The notes: generated by a model not told the origin, from the letters alone. Positions 27,398 through 37,251 are shown, numbered from the stretch's first letter. The stretch: DNA of 64,000 nucleotides from Lyngbya confervoides BDU141951 (GCF_000817775.3 NZ_JTHE03000005.1:1-64000); one strand, 5' to 3'. A program made the numbers and translations.

Positions 27398-28510
27398 ATG
27401 GGTCAGATTATTGTTGTAAAAGTTGGCACCACCTGTTTAACTCAGCCTCAGACAGGTCAGCTATCGCTGACCACCATCGCAGGGCTGGTGGAAACCCTCT
27501 GTCAGCTTCGCCAGGCTGGACATCGGGTCATTCTCGTGACCTCAGGGGCCGTGGGGATTGGCTGTGCTCGGCTTGCCTTGGCTGAGCGTCCCCAATCCAT
27601 GGCTCTCAAGCAGGCGATCGCTGCCGTGGGTCAGGGACGATTGATGCGCATTTATGATGATTTTTTTTCCTCCCTGCAGCAGCCGATTGCCCAAATCCTG
27701 CTCACGCGCGGTGATTTAATGGATCGCTATCGATTTATCAACGCATCCAACACCCTGAATGAATTGCTGAAGTTGAATATTGTGCCCATCGTGAACGAAA
27801 ACGATACGGTGGCGGTGGATGAACTCAAGTTTGGCGATAACGATAGACTCTCAGCGTTAGTGGCGAGTCTGGTGCAGGCTAACTGGCTCTGCATTCTCAC
27901 CGATGTCGAGTATCTCTATTCTGCCAATCCTAAAACTGACCCTGAGGCTCAGCCCATTCACCTGGTAGAATCCCTGGCACAGTTGGCCATCACCAATGTC
28001 CAAACCCATGACCCCGGTTCGCGATGGGGGACCGGCGGTATGGCCACCAAGATCTTGGCCGCTGATATCGCTACCTCAGCGGGGGTTCGCACCGTGATCA
28101 CCCACGGGCGATCGCCTCAAAATCTGCTGAAGATTGTGGCGGGTGAAGCAATTGGCACTCAGTTTGCCGCCCATCCGACCCCCATTAATGCCCGCAAGCA
28201 CTGGATTGCCCACACCCTTGTGCCTGCTGGCAAGCTAGTCCTAGACGATGGTGCGATTCGAGCCATTACGCAGTTGGGGCGATCGCTCTTGCCCGCTGGC
28301 ATCCTCACCATTAGCGGGAACTTTCAGGCTCAGCAAGCTGTTCAGATCTGTGATGCCCAAGATCAAGAGGTGGCTCGGGGCCTGGTGAATTACAGCAGTC
28401 AAGAGCTTCACCAGATTCGAGGGCAGCGGTCTGAAAAGATTGCCCAAATTCTGGGCTATGCCGATACCGATACGGTGATCCACCGCGACAATTTGGTGCT
28501 TCTCCGCTAA
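27398..28510 (+). CDS. proB: Glutamate 5-kinase
   Basis: A 370-residue amino-acid kinase for the first step of proline synthesis (glutamate to glutamyl-5-phosphate). The kinase domain starts at [11 protein letters not shown] and has [30 protein letters not shown] and GTGGMATK motifs. The last 75 residues form the usual RNA-binding-like PUA domain (LDDGAIRAI). ATG 27398 fits the family N-terminus; a TTG seven codons upstream is unlikely. proA is not adjacent. Confidence 0.96.
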   Translation: MGQIIVVKVGTTCLTQPQTGQLSLTTIAGLVETLCQLRQAGHRVILVTSGAVGIGCARLALAERPQSMALKQAIAAVGQGRLMRIYDDFFSSLQQPIAQILLTRGDLMDRYRFINASNTLNELLKLNIVPIVNENDTVAVDELKFGDNDRLSALVASLVQANWLCILTDVEYLYSANPKTDPEAQPIHLVESLAQLAITNVQTHDPGSRWGTGGMATKILAADIATSAGVRTVITHGRSPQNLLKIVAGEAIGTQFAAHPTPINARKHWIAHTLVPAGKLVLDDGAIRAITQLGRSLLPAGILTISGNFQAQQAVQICDAQDQEVARGLVNYSSQELHQIRGQRSEKIAQILGYADTDTVIHRDNLVLLR

Positions 28511-28563
28511 AGTTAAAAAATATTAAAACTGCGTGACTCCCCGGCTTAGAAGACTGCGAACTA

Positions 28564-29298
28564 ATGAGTGATGTGCTTGCCCTGCACCTAGGACCCACAG
28601 GATCGGCAACCGTAATGGGGCCTCCCCCACCCAAGGTCGTTGCCATTGGAGATAGCCTCACCTATGGCTATGGCGATCCTGTGGGCGGCGGATGGGTTGA
28701 TCGTCTCAAGCGAGACTGGATGTCCAGCACTCCGTCAGCACCTGTCCTCTATAACTTAGGGGTGCGCGGGGACACCATCGCTCAGATTCACCATCGTTTT
28801 GAATTTGAGTTTCAACAGCGGGGAGAACTGCGTCATCGTCCTCCCCAAACCCTGATTTTTTCCTTTGGCGTAAATGATTCAGCTCGCTTAGGACATTCTC
28901 GCGGGCGTCACAGAACCCCCTTTGAGGCCTTTCAAGGTCATCTCGGAACTTTGCTGGATCAGGCCTGTCAGCTGGCCCAGGTCTTGTTTGTGGGCATGGT
29001 CCCGGTGGACGAACGACAAATGCCGTTCATGGATGCATTTTTCCTGACCCAGGAAGATCAGTATCTCTACAAAGAAGCCACACGCCTCGCCTGTCAAGAG
29101 CGGCAAGTTCCCTACCTGGATGTGTTTGAAATCTGGCGACAGCGGGGGGCAGATTGGCTGGTCCAACAGCTCTGTGATGATGGACTGCATCCCAATTCCA
29201 GGGGCTATCTCCATCTCTATCAGGATATTGTGCACTGGCCAGCGCTCGAACGCTGTTTCCACGGTACGCTGACCAGCCATAACACGACTCTTGGATAA
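28564..29298 (+). CDS. SGNH/GDSL-family hydrolase
   Basis: A 244-residue esterase/lipase-like protein without signal peptide. Block I GDSLTYGYG holds the Ser nucleophile (around residue 30), block III is FGVNDSA, and block V DGLHPNS holds the catalytic Asp and His. The substrate is unknown. The first 15-20 residues before VVAIGD are not conserved-looking, so the start could be the ATG at 28615 instead. It is convergent with mnmA, whose stop lies 25 bp away. Confidence 0.9.
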   Translation: MSDVLALHLGPTGSATVMGPPPPKVVAIGDSLTYGYGDPVGGGWVDRLKRDWMSSTPSAPVLYNLGVRGDTIAQIHHRFEFEFQQRGELRHRPPQTLIFSFGVNDSARLGHSRGRHRTPFEAFQGHLGTLLDQACQLAQVLFVGMVPVDERQMPFMDAFFLTQEDQYLYKEATRLACQERQVPYLDVFEIWRQRGADWLVQQLCDDGLHPNSRGYLHLYQDIVHWPALERCFHGTLTSHNTTLG

Positions 29299-29323
29299 CC
29301 CTCTGTAAACCTGGACTCTGGGA

Positions 29324-30397
29324 TCACCCAGACTCTAGCACGCCTCCCCCCAGGACTCTATCCTCCTGATACCAAACCGCTGCCTGCCCAGGCGTTACCC
29401 CGGCTTGAGGATCTGCAAACAGGAGTTGGGCGCGATCTGCGGCAAGGGGCACCACCGTGGCTGGAACAGGTTGGGCGCGATACCGGAGCTGAACTTCGGC
29501 CTGAATGGGAGTTTGGGGTGGGGCAACAGACACCCAGTTAACGCGCTGTACCCAGCAGCTTGTGAGGGTAATGCTGTCGCGATCGCCCACGACCACCCGG
29601 TTTTCCTGGACATTGAGCGCCACCACATAAAGAGGCTTCTGGGCCGCAATGCCTAAGCCTTTTCGCTGGCCGATGGTGTATCGATGGATGCCTTGATGTT
29701 GGCCGAGCACAGTCCCCTCCAGGTCCACAATCTCCCCTGGCTTGGCTGGAATATGCTGATCTAAAAAGGACTGCATGGATCCGTGGGCCTCAATCAGGCA
29801 CAGGTCCTGACTTTCCGGTTTATCAGCAGTATGGAGATGATACTGCGCTGCAATACGACGGGTCTCGGCCTTGGTTTGCTCGCCCAGGGGAAAAAGGGTG
29901 GCGGCAAGGAGATCCTGGGTCAGATCATAGAGAAAATAGGACTGATCCTTTTGGCGATCGATGGCCCGGCGAAGCTGGTAGCGACCCCTGTGGGGATCAA
30001 AATGAACGCGGGCATAGTGCCCCGTGGCAATTTTGCTGGCCTTGAAGTCATGACGGGCCAGCTCAACCATGGGACCAAACTTGACGGCTCGATTACACTG
30101 CGAACAGGGAAGCGGCGTAATTCCCTGTTCATAGCCTGAGACTAGGTAATCAACAATATATTTTTGGAAGCGTTCACGGGTATCGACGACCTGATGCTCA
30201 ATACCCAGGGTTTCACAAAGCTGAGCTGCATCCACCAATCCCTCTGAGCAACATTGCCCTTTCCCTTTCATCAACCAGAGGGTTAAGCCAATGACTTCAT
30301 AGCCCTGCTGCTGAAGGAGGACGGCCGTGACCGAGCTATCTACGCCACCCGACAGGCCGACGACAACCCGTTCTCGCTTGCTTTCTCCCTGTCCCAT
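29324..30397 (-). CDS. mnmA: tRNA-specific 2-thiouridylase MnmA
   Basis: A 357-residue enzyme that thiolates U34 of Lys, Glu and Gln tRNAs. The PP-loop GLSGGVDSS is near the N-terminus. The catalytic cysteines lie in [14 protein letters not shown] and in ESQDLCLI, and the C-terminal beta-barrel ends the chain. ATG 30397 (MGQGESK) is the family-like start; an upstream in-frame extension to 30499 looks like read-through of non-coding sequence. Confidence 0.96.
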   Translation of the reverse strand: MGQGESKRERVVVGLSGGVDSSVTAVLLQQQGYEVIGLTLWLMKGKGQCCSEGLVDAAQLCETLGIEHQVVDTRERFQKYIVDYLVSGYEQGITPLPCSQCNRAVKFGPMVELARHDFKASKIATGHYARVHFDPHRGRYQLRRAIDRQKDQSYFLYDLTQDLLAATLFPLGEQTKAETRRIAAQYHLHTADKPESQDLCLIEAHGSMQSFLDQHIPAKPGEIVDLEGTVLGQHQGIHRYTIGQRKGLGIAAQKPLYVVALNVQENRVVVGDRDSITLTSCWVQRVNWVSVAPPQTPIQAEVQLRYRAQPVPATVVPLAADRAQLLFADPQAGVTPGQAAVWYQEDRVLGGGVLESG

Positions 30398-30770
30398 CGA
30401 TCTACTGTTCCTTGCTGATGTCAATATCCTAGCGCCCCTCTGCAGAGCCAGCGATGGATCGCCACTACGGCATCTCACGGCGGCGGGCCTCCACTGCAAA
30501 CAAGCGCGGAACTGCCTATAAAAAAGCTTAGCTTTTCGGCCTACGGAATGGACCCAAAAACTAAGCTTTCACTTTGTTCAAACTTTGAAATTTTTTCAAT
30601 GTTTCCGCTTTGCCTTAGGGGTAAAGCAAGAAACTCGGCACTGGCTCCTGCCCAGATCTTCGGTGGGTACCGCAAGTCCTTAGAACAAAAAGCCTCTGCA
30701 AGGCATCAATTTTACGTTTTAGGGCAATTTACATCCTTGGGTAAAACGATGCTGGGTATTTTACAGGAGC
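30398..30770. other. Intergenic region between mnmA and the DUF3155 gene
   Basis: About 370 bp. It shows only short inverted repeats, for example AAAAGC/GCTTTT near 30521-30535. No gene or RNA could be supported; the plus-strand frame at 30548-30805 looks like chance. Confidence 0.4.
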
Positions 30771-31073
30771 CTAGACTGGAAGGGGAATCTCTTCCTCCAC
30801 GTTAACCCGTAAGCTGGGAAACAAAAAGTGATTTTCCTCTACATACTGGGCACCAAAAAGACCCTTTTCAGCCCAGAAGTATCGGTCCGTTGTATGCTCG
30901 TTGCGTTTAACAAGCAACAACGCCGGAGGGTGTATGTTCTCCGCTTTGATGTACTTACGGGCCGCTGTCACGGGTTTATCTTCCCCGCTTTCGATACTGA
31001 ACTGGGGAACAGATTCTAAAATTCTGCGCCCCTCAAGGCGACGACGACTCTTGCGCTTCCTTCTCCTTGCCAA
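30771..31073 (-). CDS. DUF3155 domain protein
   Basis: A 100-residue basic protein of the cyanobacterial DUF3155 family. It opens with a run of Arg and Lys (LARRRKRKSRRR), then SIESGEDKPVTAARKYI, PPALLLVKRNEHTTDRYFW and AEKGLFGAQYVEENHFLFP, which I recognise as the family core. The start is TTG 31073: the similarity begins there, and a GGGAGG ribosome-binding site lies 8 nt upstream. The basic head suggests nucleic-acid or ribosome contact, but function is unknown. A good promoter lies 60-90 bp upstream. Confidence 0.85.
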   Translation of the reverse strand: MARRRKRKSRRRLEGRRILESVPQFSIESGEDKPVTAARKYIKAENIHPPALLLVKRNEHTTDRYFWAEKGLFGAQYVEENHFLFPSLRVNVEEEIPLPV

Positions 31074-31130
31074 CCTTTGTACCTCCCTATAGCATGAACA
31101 GGCGTAAAGTTCGCTACCAAATTGCGATTC

Positions 31131-31159
31131 AGTATAGCTTTTTACAAAAAAAATTTCAA
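31131..31159 (-). promoter_or_regulatory. Sigma-70-type promoter for the DUF3155 gene
   Basis: Read on the minus strand, TTGAAA (31154-31159) and TATACT (31131-31136) are separated by exactly 17 bp, which includes an eight-T run. The predicted start of transcription is near 31124, giving a leader of about 50 nt before TTG 31073. Confidence 0.7.
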
Positions 31160-31282
31160 CATTCCTTAACCTTTTGCCAAGGATTCTTGACAAGGGTACG
31201 GAGGGACGAGGGATCTAGGCCTTTGGTTTGTAAAGATATGAAACGTTTTTAGGTTCGGGGCACAGGACATTGCGAAGTTTCG

Positions 31283-31678
31283 TCACGCTTCTCCCTCAAC
31301 CTGTTGGCGGTAAGCCGCCGCAGACAGTAAATGACTCATGTTGGTTAAGGGAGCCGCGAGCTGGACCTTTAAGAGCCATCCCGTGTCATAGGGAGAGTCC
31401 GCCAGAACTTCGGGGCTGTCCAGGACGGCCGTATTGACCTCGGTAACCGTTCCTGAGACTGGGGCCATGAGTTCTTCCACGGCCTTAACGGATTCCACAT
31501 TCCCGAAGGCTTCCCCTTGGGTGATGGACTCTCCCACCTCCGGAAGCTCAACAAAGACAATATCACCTAGTTGATCCACCGCGAAGGCTGTGATGCCTAG
31601 CGTGGCTATCTCTCCGTCCAGGTTGACGTATTCGTGGGAGTCCAGGTACTGGAGATGGTTGGGATATTCAAAGCTCAT
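31283..31678 (-). CDS. gcvH: Glycine cleavage system H protein
   Basis: A 131-residue lipoyl carrier that shuttles the aminomethyl group between the P, T and L proteins of glycine decarboxylase. The lipoylation site is Lys65 in [11 protein letters not shown], with the usual [12 protein letters not shown] after it. It lies 68 bp downstream of the MoeB-like gene on the same strand, with no terminator between, so co-transcription is likely. gcvT and gcvP are not in the window. Confidence 0.96.
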   Translation of the reverse strand: MSFEYPNHLQYLDSHEYVNLDGEIATLGITAFAVDQLGDIVFVELPEVGESITQGEAFGNVESVKAVEELMAPVSGTVTEVNTAVLDSPEVLADSPYDTGWLLKVQLAAPLTNMSHLLSAAAYRQQVEGEA

Positions 31679-31746
31679 AAAAGTTCTGTCGAAGGTCTGA
31701 TGAAATCGGTGGATAAGGTGGGCGATCGCGGGGATCTACAGCAAAG

Positions 31747-32919
31747 TTAATACTGCGGAACGGATGGATCAATCTCTTGGCTCCAGGCATGAATACCGCC
31801 TTTGACGTTAATCCCTGGAATGCCGGCCTGGGACAAAATACCCAAGGCTTTGGCCGATCGTCCGCCCATTTTGCAGTGGGCAATAAGGGTCTGATCGCCC
31901 AGGAGATTCCGAACTTTTTGGATGCCTTCACCACTCTCAATCTCCGAGAGCGGAATTAAAACGGATCCGGGAATTTGGGCAATTTCATACTCATTGGGGT
32001 TGCGGACATCAATGAGCACGTAGTCGTCCGGCTGCTGGTCTAAAAGGGTCTTGAGTTCTTGAACCGTAATTTCTTCCATATCTTGCTGTTGCTGTTGGTC
32101 TGACGCTTGGGCCTGGGGAATGCCGCAAAACTCTTGGTAATCAATGAGCTTTTCAATCACCGGTCGCTCTGGGTTGGGCCGAAGCTTCAGCTCCCTAAAT
32201 TTCATCTCCAGGGCGTTAAAGAGCAGCAGACGACCACTGAGGGTTGTCCCTTGCCCCAAGATGATTTTAATGGCTTCTGTGGCTTGAATCACGCCAATAA
32301 TACCTGGGAGAATCCCCAGCACGCCACCTTCGGCGCAGGAGGGCACTAATCCAGGGGGAGGGGGTTCAGGATAGAGATCGCGATAGTTGGGACCTCCCTC
32401 ATAATTAAAGACCGTGGCTTGGCCCTCAAACCGAAAAATTGAGCCGTAGACATTGGGCTTGTTGAGGAGCACACATACATCGTTGACCAGGTAACGAGTC
32501 GGGAAGTTATCCGTTCCATCAATGACCATATCGTAGGGCCGGGCGATGTCTAGCGCATTTTCAGAGCTGAGGGCCGTTTCGTAAAGGTCAACCTCACAAA
32601 AGGGATTGATCTCTAAAATACGATGCTTTGCGGATGTAATTTTAGGTTTGCCGACCCAGGAGGTGCCGTGAATGATTTGACGCTGGAGATTAGAATGATC
32701 CACCACATCAAAATCCACAATACCGATGCGCCCCACGCCAGCAGCGGCAAGATAAAGCAATAGGGGAGATCCCAGACCACCGGTGCCCACACAGAGGACG
32801 CTGGCAGCCTTCAGGCGTTTTTGTCCGCTCACGCCCACCTCTGGCAGTATCAGGTGCCGAGAATAGCGTTCGTAGTCGTCTTTGGTCAGCTGAATCTGAT
32901 CGAGATTCGGATTGAGCAT
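31747..32919 (-). CDS. moeB: MoeB/ThiF-family adenylyltransferase fused to a rhodanese domain
   Basis: A 390-residue fusion. Residues 1-260 are the E1-like domain that adenylates the C-terminus of a sulfur carrier (MoaD or ThiS type): ATP loop GTGGLGSP and DGTDNFPTRYL. Residues 280-390 are a rhodanese domain with active-site Cys in IAHCKMGGRS, which can supply persulfide sulfur. The CxxC pair that normally holds zinc before LYPEPP is missing (NYRDLYPEPP), so the structural zinc is probably lost. It may serve molybdopterin, thiamine or tRNA thiolation. Confidence 0.9.
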   Translation of the reverse strand: MLNPNLDQIQLTKDDYERYSRHLILPEVGVSGQKRLKAASVLCVGTGGLGSPLLLYLAAAGVGRIGIVDFDVVDHSNLQRQIIHGTSWVGKPKITSAKHRILEINPFCEVDLYETALSSENALDIARPYDMVIDGTDNFPTRYLVNDVCVLLNKPNVYGSIFRFEGQATVFNYEGGPNYRDLYPEPPPPGLVPSCAEGGVLGILPGIIGVIQATEAIKIILGQGTTLSGRLLLFNALEMKFRELKLRPNPERPVIEKLIDYQEFCGIPQAQASDQQQQQDMEEITVQELKTLLDQQPDDYVLIDVRNPNEYEIAQIPGSVLIPLSEIESGEGIQKVRNLLGDQTLIAHCKMGGRSAKALGILSQAGIPGINVKGGIHAWSQEIDPSVPQY

Positions 32920-33135
32920 GGTTGATCGTCCTTTGCGGAGCGCTGCGGCTAATGAATCGTCTAAAGGTTGCTCTGCAAACTGTGGGAGAGAGAACCCGAG
33001 CTATTAGGGAAAAAATCGGTTGCCGATCCCTTCCTCAAGAAGGTTCCAACCTTCCCGTAGTCTCATATCTTACCGAAAAGGTTGGTCCTTTGTGGCTGGA
33101 GTGATCCGCAGGACTGCTGGGCATGGGGATTGGGA

Positions 33136-33786
33136 TTACGGAAGCGCAGCAGACAGAAGCAGATGGGGACGCTCGTTAAAACGGCGGATAACTTGCGTCG
33201 TTGGATTGTAAGGATGACGGGACCCCCTCGCCGCAGCGGGGCAATCAAATTCAAATAAGGCCGTGGGTAGGATTGTGAGCCCCCAAACGGCGGAACAACC
33301 TAGAAGGACTTGAATCAAGTATTGCAGAAGACCGCCGTGGGAGATGATCCAAAGCCGGTCGTCGTCGCTGTGTCGGGCCCCAAGCTTGTCCCAAAATTGC
33401 CGCGATCGCTTGGCTACAGCCTGAAGGCTTTCTGCCCCTGGAATCCTGAGGGGATCAGAGGAGGCCAGCAACTGCTCACAGAGCTGAGGATATTGAAGCT
33501 GAGCCTCTGTCCAGGTCAGGCCCTCAAGGATGCCGTTGTGGATTTCCATCAATGTCGACTCAAGGAGCAGGGGACGACCGAGGGCTAAAATTTCTGCAGT
33601 CTGTCGAGCGCGCTGTAGAGGACTGGTGTAAATATGGGTGGGAGACCAGATCTGATGCTGCAAATACTGAGCAAGCTGTTGGGCCTGCTGCTGGCCAGTT
33701 TCAGAAAGCGGACTCTCTTGCTGACCTTGAATCTCACCGCGGAGGTTTCCCAAGGACTCAGCATGGCGCACCAGGAGAATCTTCAT
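33136..33786 (-). CDS. Histidine phosphatase (phosphoglycerate mutase-like)
   Basis: A 216-residue single-domain histidine phosphatase. The phospho-accepting His is in LVRHAESLGN (residues about 5-14); the second catalytic His is in IISHGGLLQYL. The C-terminal part has a hydrophobic stretch (GCSAVWGLTILPTALFEF). Substrate is unknown. It is 33 bp downstream of comB on the same strand, so probably in one transcript. Confidence 0.9.
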   Translation of the reverse strand: MKILLVRHAESLGNLRGEIQGQQESPLSETGQQQAQQLAQYLQHQIWSPTHIYTSPLQRARQTAEILALGRPLLLESTLMEIHNGILEGLTWTEAQLQYPQLCEQLLASSDPLRIPGAESLQAVAKRSRQFWDKLGARHSDDDRLWIISHGGLLQYLIQVLLGCSAVWGLTILPTALFEFDCPAAARGSRHPYNPTTQVIRRFNERPHLLLSAALP

Positions 33787-33819
33787 GGTGTTAGAAGTGG
33801 AGGGGGAAGCTTTGCCCCC

Positions 33820-34554
33820 TCAAGCCCTGACCAACACTCCGGGTTCGGACTGCATGGGCAACACGTTGAGGGTGTCTTGCTTCATACAGTATTCGATGTC
33901 GGGTAAAAGATTGAGCCCGAGCATGCGCTGACCATGGCTCGATCGCTTGGCCATGCACAATAAATCCTGATCATACTGCTGGTAGAGGGCAATAGCTGCA
34001 AAGGTTTCGTCATTGCCGGCGCAGGATTCCAGGGGCACTTGCAGCTTTTCAATGACATGGAGGGCGATCGCCCCAGCACAGGTGGTATCTTCCAGAGAAA
34101 AGGCGCCTTCCCACCCAGATCCCACAATCCAAACCGTACTCGGTTGGGTCTCTAGGAGGTGCTGCACCACACGGGCGCGATTCAAAAACGCTGCGGTTAT
34201 TACAGTCGGGGCGTTCTGAATACTGGCAAGGGCGCGAGTGCCGTTGGTGGTACTCATGAAAATTCGTTTTCCTTGGACCCGTTCAGGGCAGCAGTCAATG
34301 GGGGAGTTCCCCAGGTCAAAGCCCGCTACTTTTTTGCCGCCTCGTTCCCCAATGCGAATCCGCTTGGGAGCCTCCCAATGAAGGCTCGCCTCCATGAGTG
34401 CGTCTAAATCACTGAAGGCCTGAATTGCCTCAGCGCCCGCATCAAGGGCGGTGGCAATTGTGGTGGTGGCTCTAAGAACATCAACGGCAATTGCACAGTC
34501 GGGCAGGTCCCCCTGCGGAACAGACTCGGGCGTTTGATAGACAAACAGCTTCAT
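33820..34554 (-). CDS. comB: 2-phosphosulfolactate phosphatase family protein (ComB)
   Basis: A 244-residue Mg-dependent phosphatase of the ComB family. Motifs include [30 protein letters not shown] and [10 protein letters not shown]. In methanogens ComB acts in coenzyme M synthesis; in cyanobacteria, which do not make coenzyme M, the substrate is unresolved (sulfolactate metabolism is one possibility). ATG 34554 ([10 protein letters not shown]) is the family start; a longer frame to 34611 would run through the terminator hairpin at 34585-34608. Confidence 0.9.
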   Translation of the reverse strand: MKLFVYQTPESVPQGDLPDCAIAVDVLRATTTIATALDAGAEAIQAFSDLDALMEASLHWEAPKRIRIGERGGKKVAGFDLGNSPIDCCPERVQGKRIFMSTTNGTRALASIQNAPTVITAAFLNRARVVQHLLETQPSTVWIVGSGWEGAFSLEDTTCAGAIALHVIEKLQVPLESCAGNDETFAAIALYQQYDQDLLCMAKRSSHGQRMLGLNLLPDIEYCMKQDTLNVLPMQSEPGVLVRA

Positions 34555-34571
34555 AGAAAGGTCAAACCAAT

Positions 34572-34608
34572 GAAAAAACAAAGAAAGATCAGCAACGCAG
34601 CTGATCTT
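34572..34608 (-). terminator. Rho-independent terminator of the DUF1400 gene
   Basis: On the minus strand a 9-bp stem (34600-34608 against 34585-34593, 6-nt loop) is followed by TTTCTTTGTTTTTT. It ends the DUF1400 transcript about 70 bp after its stop and about 20 bp before the comB start, so comB needs its own promoter within or very near it, or read-through. Confidence 0.85.
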
Positions 34609-34674
34609 CAAAGTTAGGGAACGGCTGTTGCGCCCCTGCCCCAGTCAAACGTCGCTTCGCCAGCTAGAAGCAGG

Positions 34675-35244
34675 CTATTGTGCGGTCTGGGGATTTGGGG
34701 CTGCGCCCCCTGCGGGGGCCTTAATCAAAGCGCCCAGCGCTGGGTTAGACTTCAGAACCTGCATCAGAAGGGGCAAATCAACGGTTAAGGTGGGCACCGG
34801 GTACTTTTCCAAAAGGGTGACAAAACTCAGCTGCTTATCTGCTGCCGCCGCCGTAACCGCAGCGCTTCGCAGTGCCAAGGCCTCCGTTCCCTCCGCACCC
34901 GGCAAAATGGTGGCAGCAGCCATGTCCTTGAGGAGTTGTTCGCCCAAGGGGGATCGCAGCAAACGGTCGACCTGGAGAACATCATAGGGCAAGGTCGTGT
35001 TGAGAAGTCCCAGCAGGGATTGACGCTGATCAGAACCCACAACCCCCAGGAGGGAGGTCAGACTCCCGCTGGTTTTGCCACTGGAGGCATAGTCCTTCAG
35101 CTCAGCCACGGAAACTGAACGGTAGAAGGGACCATACTTGAGCGTAACTTTCTCGGCTGCTTGGGCCTGTAGCCCCCCGATGAAAACCCCAATCAGAGCC
35201 CCCATACTTACCAGGGGCAGGCTAAGGCGACGAATCAAAGTCAT
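34675..35244 (-). CDS. DUF1400 protein with signal peptide
   Basis: A 189-residue exported protein. Residues 1-29 are a signal peptide (AQAA cleavage region). The rest matches the DUF1400 domain often found at the N-terminus of cyanobacterial alpha/beta hydrolases (VTLKYGPFYRSVSVAELKDYA). No hydrolase domain follows, so this is the stand-alone form. The tail is Ala/Pro-rich. Function is unknown; the location should be periplasm or lumen. Confidence 0.85.
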   Translation of the reverse strand: MTLIRRLSLPLVSMGALIGVFIGGLQAQAAEKVTLKYGPFYRSVSVAELKDYASSGKTSGSLTSLLGVVGSDQRQSLLGLLNTTLPYDVLQVDRLLRSPLGEQLLKDMAAATILPGAEGTEALALRSAAVTAAAADKQLSFVTLLEKYPVPTLTVDLPLLMQVLKSNPALGALIKAPAGGAAPNPQTAQ

Positions 35245-35295
35245 AACGATAATTACCCTAATCAGAAGGCCCAGGGCTGAAGTCCCAAGGACACC

Positions 35296-36468
35296 TCAAG
35301 TATGCAGGAAGGTTCTAATCCGGTCAACTGCCTGCCCTAGAATGGCTTCATCGTGGACCAAGGCAAACCGAATATATCCTTCTCCATGGGCCCCAAACCC
35401 TGCACCGGGCGAGACGGCGACTCCAGTCTGGGCGACCAAGGCCTGGCTAAAGCCCAAGGAGTTATGGGACCATTCGGGAGGAAGCGCTGCCCAGATATAC
35501 ATGGTGGCTGCAGGCGGCCTCACCATCCACCCCATCTGTGCCAGAGCCTTGAGAAAGTAGATCTGGCGCTGCCGAAAGCACTGCACAATTGGCTCAACGG
35601 CACTTTGGCCTTGCTGAAGAGCAACCTGGGCCCCATTTAAAATCCCGCGGTACTGATTGAAGTCCACCACGGCTTTGATGCGGCGAAGTGCTGCAATGAG
35701 GTCTGGATTGCCGATGGCATATCCTATCCGGAAGCCGCCCATACTATAGGATTTGGATAATGTAAAAAATTCAATGGAGCAGGTGCGATCGCGATCGGCC
35801 TGCAGGATAGAGGGCGCCGGCTGGTGGGAAAAGACCAGATCTGCGTAGGGAAAATCATGGGCTAGGACAAGATGGTGCTCCTGGCAAAACTGAACGGCCC
35901 TTTGAAAGAATTCCAAGCTTGCAGTGGCGGTGGTGGGATTGTGGGGATAGCTGAGGATCATCAAACGGGCTTTCCCCAAGATATCGGGTGGAATCGTGGA
36001 AAAGTCCGGTAAAAAGTGATTTTCTAGCCGAAGTGGCATCCCATACAGACGACCGTTGGCCAGGTAGACCCCCCCGGCATGGGAGGGATAGCCAGGGTCT
36101 AGCAAAAGGGCATAGTCGCCGGGGTTAAGAATCGCCAGAGGAAGATGGGCCGTTCCCTCTTGGGATCCGATCAGGGGCAGAACTTCCGTCTCTGGATCCA
36201 CTGACAATCCATACCGCTGTTGGTACCACTGCGCCACAGTTTCGCGAAAGTCGCGGGTGCCCTGGAACAGCAGATAGCCGTGGGTGCTTTTATCCTGGAG
36301 CGAGCGGGAAATTTCATCAACAATCGCGTCTGAAGCCGCTAGATCTGAAGATCCCAGTGATAAATCAATCAGATCTTTCCCCTGGGCGCGGGCAAGGGCC
36401 TTGGCTTCATCCATATCCGCAAATACATTGCGGCGTAGGGGCTTTAACCGTTCAGCAAGCTGAATCAT
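35296..36468 (-). CDS. PLP-dependent class I/II aminotransferase
   Basis: A 390-residue fold-type I aminotransferase. The PLP-binding lysine lies in TLSKSYSMGGFRIGY, the aspartate that contacts the pyridine nitrogen in AHDFPYADL, and the Asn in SYPHNPTTA. It resembles the aspartate/LL-diaminopimelate aminotransferase group but is not the typical cyanobacterial DapL sequence, so the substrate is left open. The ATG is 6 bp after the vipp1 stop, making an operon with vipp1 very likely. Confidence 0.92.
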   Translation of the reverse strand: MIQLAERLKPLRRNVFADMDEAKALARAQGKDLIDLSLGSSDLAASDAIVDEISRSLQDKSTHGYLLFQGTRDFRETVAQWYQQRYGLSVDPETEVLPLIGSQEGTAHLPLAILNPGDYALLLDPGYPSHAGGVYLANGRLYGMPLRLENHFLPDFSTIPPDILGKARLMILSYPHNPTTATASLEFFQRAVQFCQEHHLVLAHDFPYADLVFSHQPAPSILQADRDRTCSIEFFTLSKSYSMGGFRIGYAIGNPDLIAALRRIKAVVDFNQYRGILNGAQVALQQGQSAVEPIVQCFRQRQIYFLKALAQMGWMVRPPAATMYIWAALPPEWSHNSLGFSQALVAQTGVAVSPGAGFGAHGEGYIRFALVHDEAILGQAVDRIRTFLHT

Positions 36469-36474
36469 CAAGGC

Positions 36475-37251
36475 CTACGATTCGTCAAGCTGCGCCCGCA
36501 GTTGCTCTAGCTCCGCATCCACCGGGGCCTTTTCAGGTTCTGAAACCTGCACTGGAGTTTCTCCGGCCGGCAGGGCCGCCGCATTTGGATCGGTCCCCGC
36601 CAGTTGGGCCTTCATCATTTCCAATTCGGAATCCACGCCGCTGCCCATTTCAAGCATGGCAAACTGACTTTCCAGGGAGTCGCTGGAGAGCTCCATGACC
36701 GCTTCGGACTGGGCCTCCATTTGCAGGACCTTATCCTCCATTCGATCAAAGGCTCCCATAGCGCTGGCGGTATCCACCGACCCCAGGGTACGATTGAGCT
36801 GCTCATTGGCCTTGGCAGCACGGGCACGAGCCTTCAGCATTTCTTTTTTGGTCTTCGCTTCGGCCAATTTGCTCTCAAGGGCCGTCATATTGCGCTTGAG
36901 TTTGGCCACCTGAGATACGGAGTTGTCCAGCTGGTTTTTTAAGCTGGTGGCGGTCTCGGTAAAGGATTGCCGTCGAGTTAAGGCCTCGCGAGCTAGGGTT
37001 TCATCTCCCTTTTGGAGGGCCATCTGGGCGCGGCGATACCATTCACTGGCTTGGTTTTGGGCCTGGTTATACTGCTGCTCAAGCCGCTTCTGGGATGCGA
37101 TCGCCTGGGCCACGGCCTGGCGAAACTGGACCAAGTCCTCCTGCATATCTAGAACAGTTTGCTCAAGAATCTTTTCTGGATCCTCTGCGTTGCTGATGGC
37201 TGCGTTGACGTTGGAGCGCACGAGGCGACTAACTCGGTCGAATAATCCCAT
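36475..37251 (-). CDS. vipp1: Vipp1/IM30 (PspA family) thylakoid membrane protein
   Basis: A 258-residue ESCRT-III-like protein that forms rings and rods on thylakoid and inner membranes and is needed for thylakoid maintenance. It starts with the amphipathic helix MGLFDRVSRLVRSNVNA, followed by about 200 residues of coiled-coil helices. The Vipp1-specific C-terminal helix (DAELEQLRAQLDES) is present after a flexible linker, which separates it from plain PspA. ATG 37251 is the family start. The aminotransferase gene is packed behind it. Confidence 0.95.
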   Translation of the reverse strand: MGLFDRVSRLVRSNVNAAISNAEDPEKILEQTVLDMQEDLVQFRQAVAQAIASQKRLEQQYNQAQNQASEWYRRAQMALQKGDETLAREALTRRQSFTETATSLKNQLDNSVSQVAKLKRNMTALESKLAEAKTKKEMLKARARAAKANEQLNRTLGSVDTASAMGAFDRMEDKVLQMEAQSEAVMELSSDSLESQFAMLEMGSGVDSELEMMKAQLAGTDPNAAALPAGETPVQVSEPEKAPVDAELEQLRAQLDES

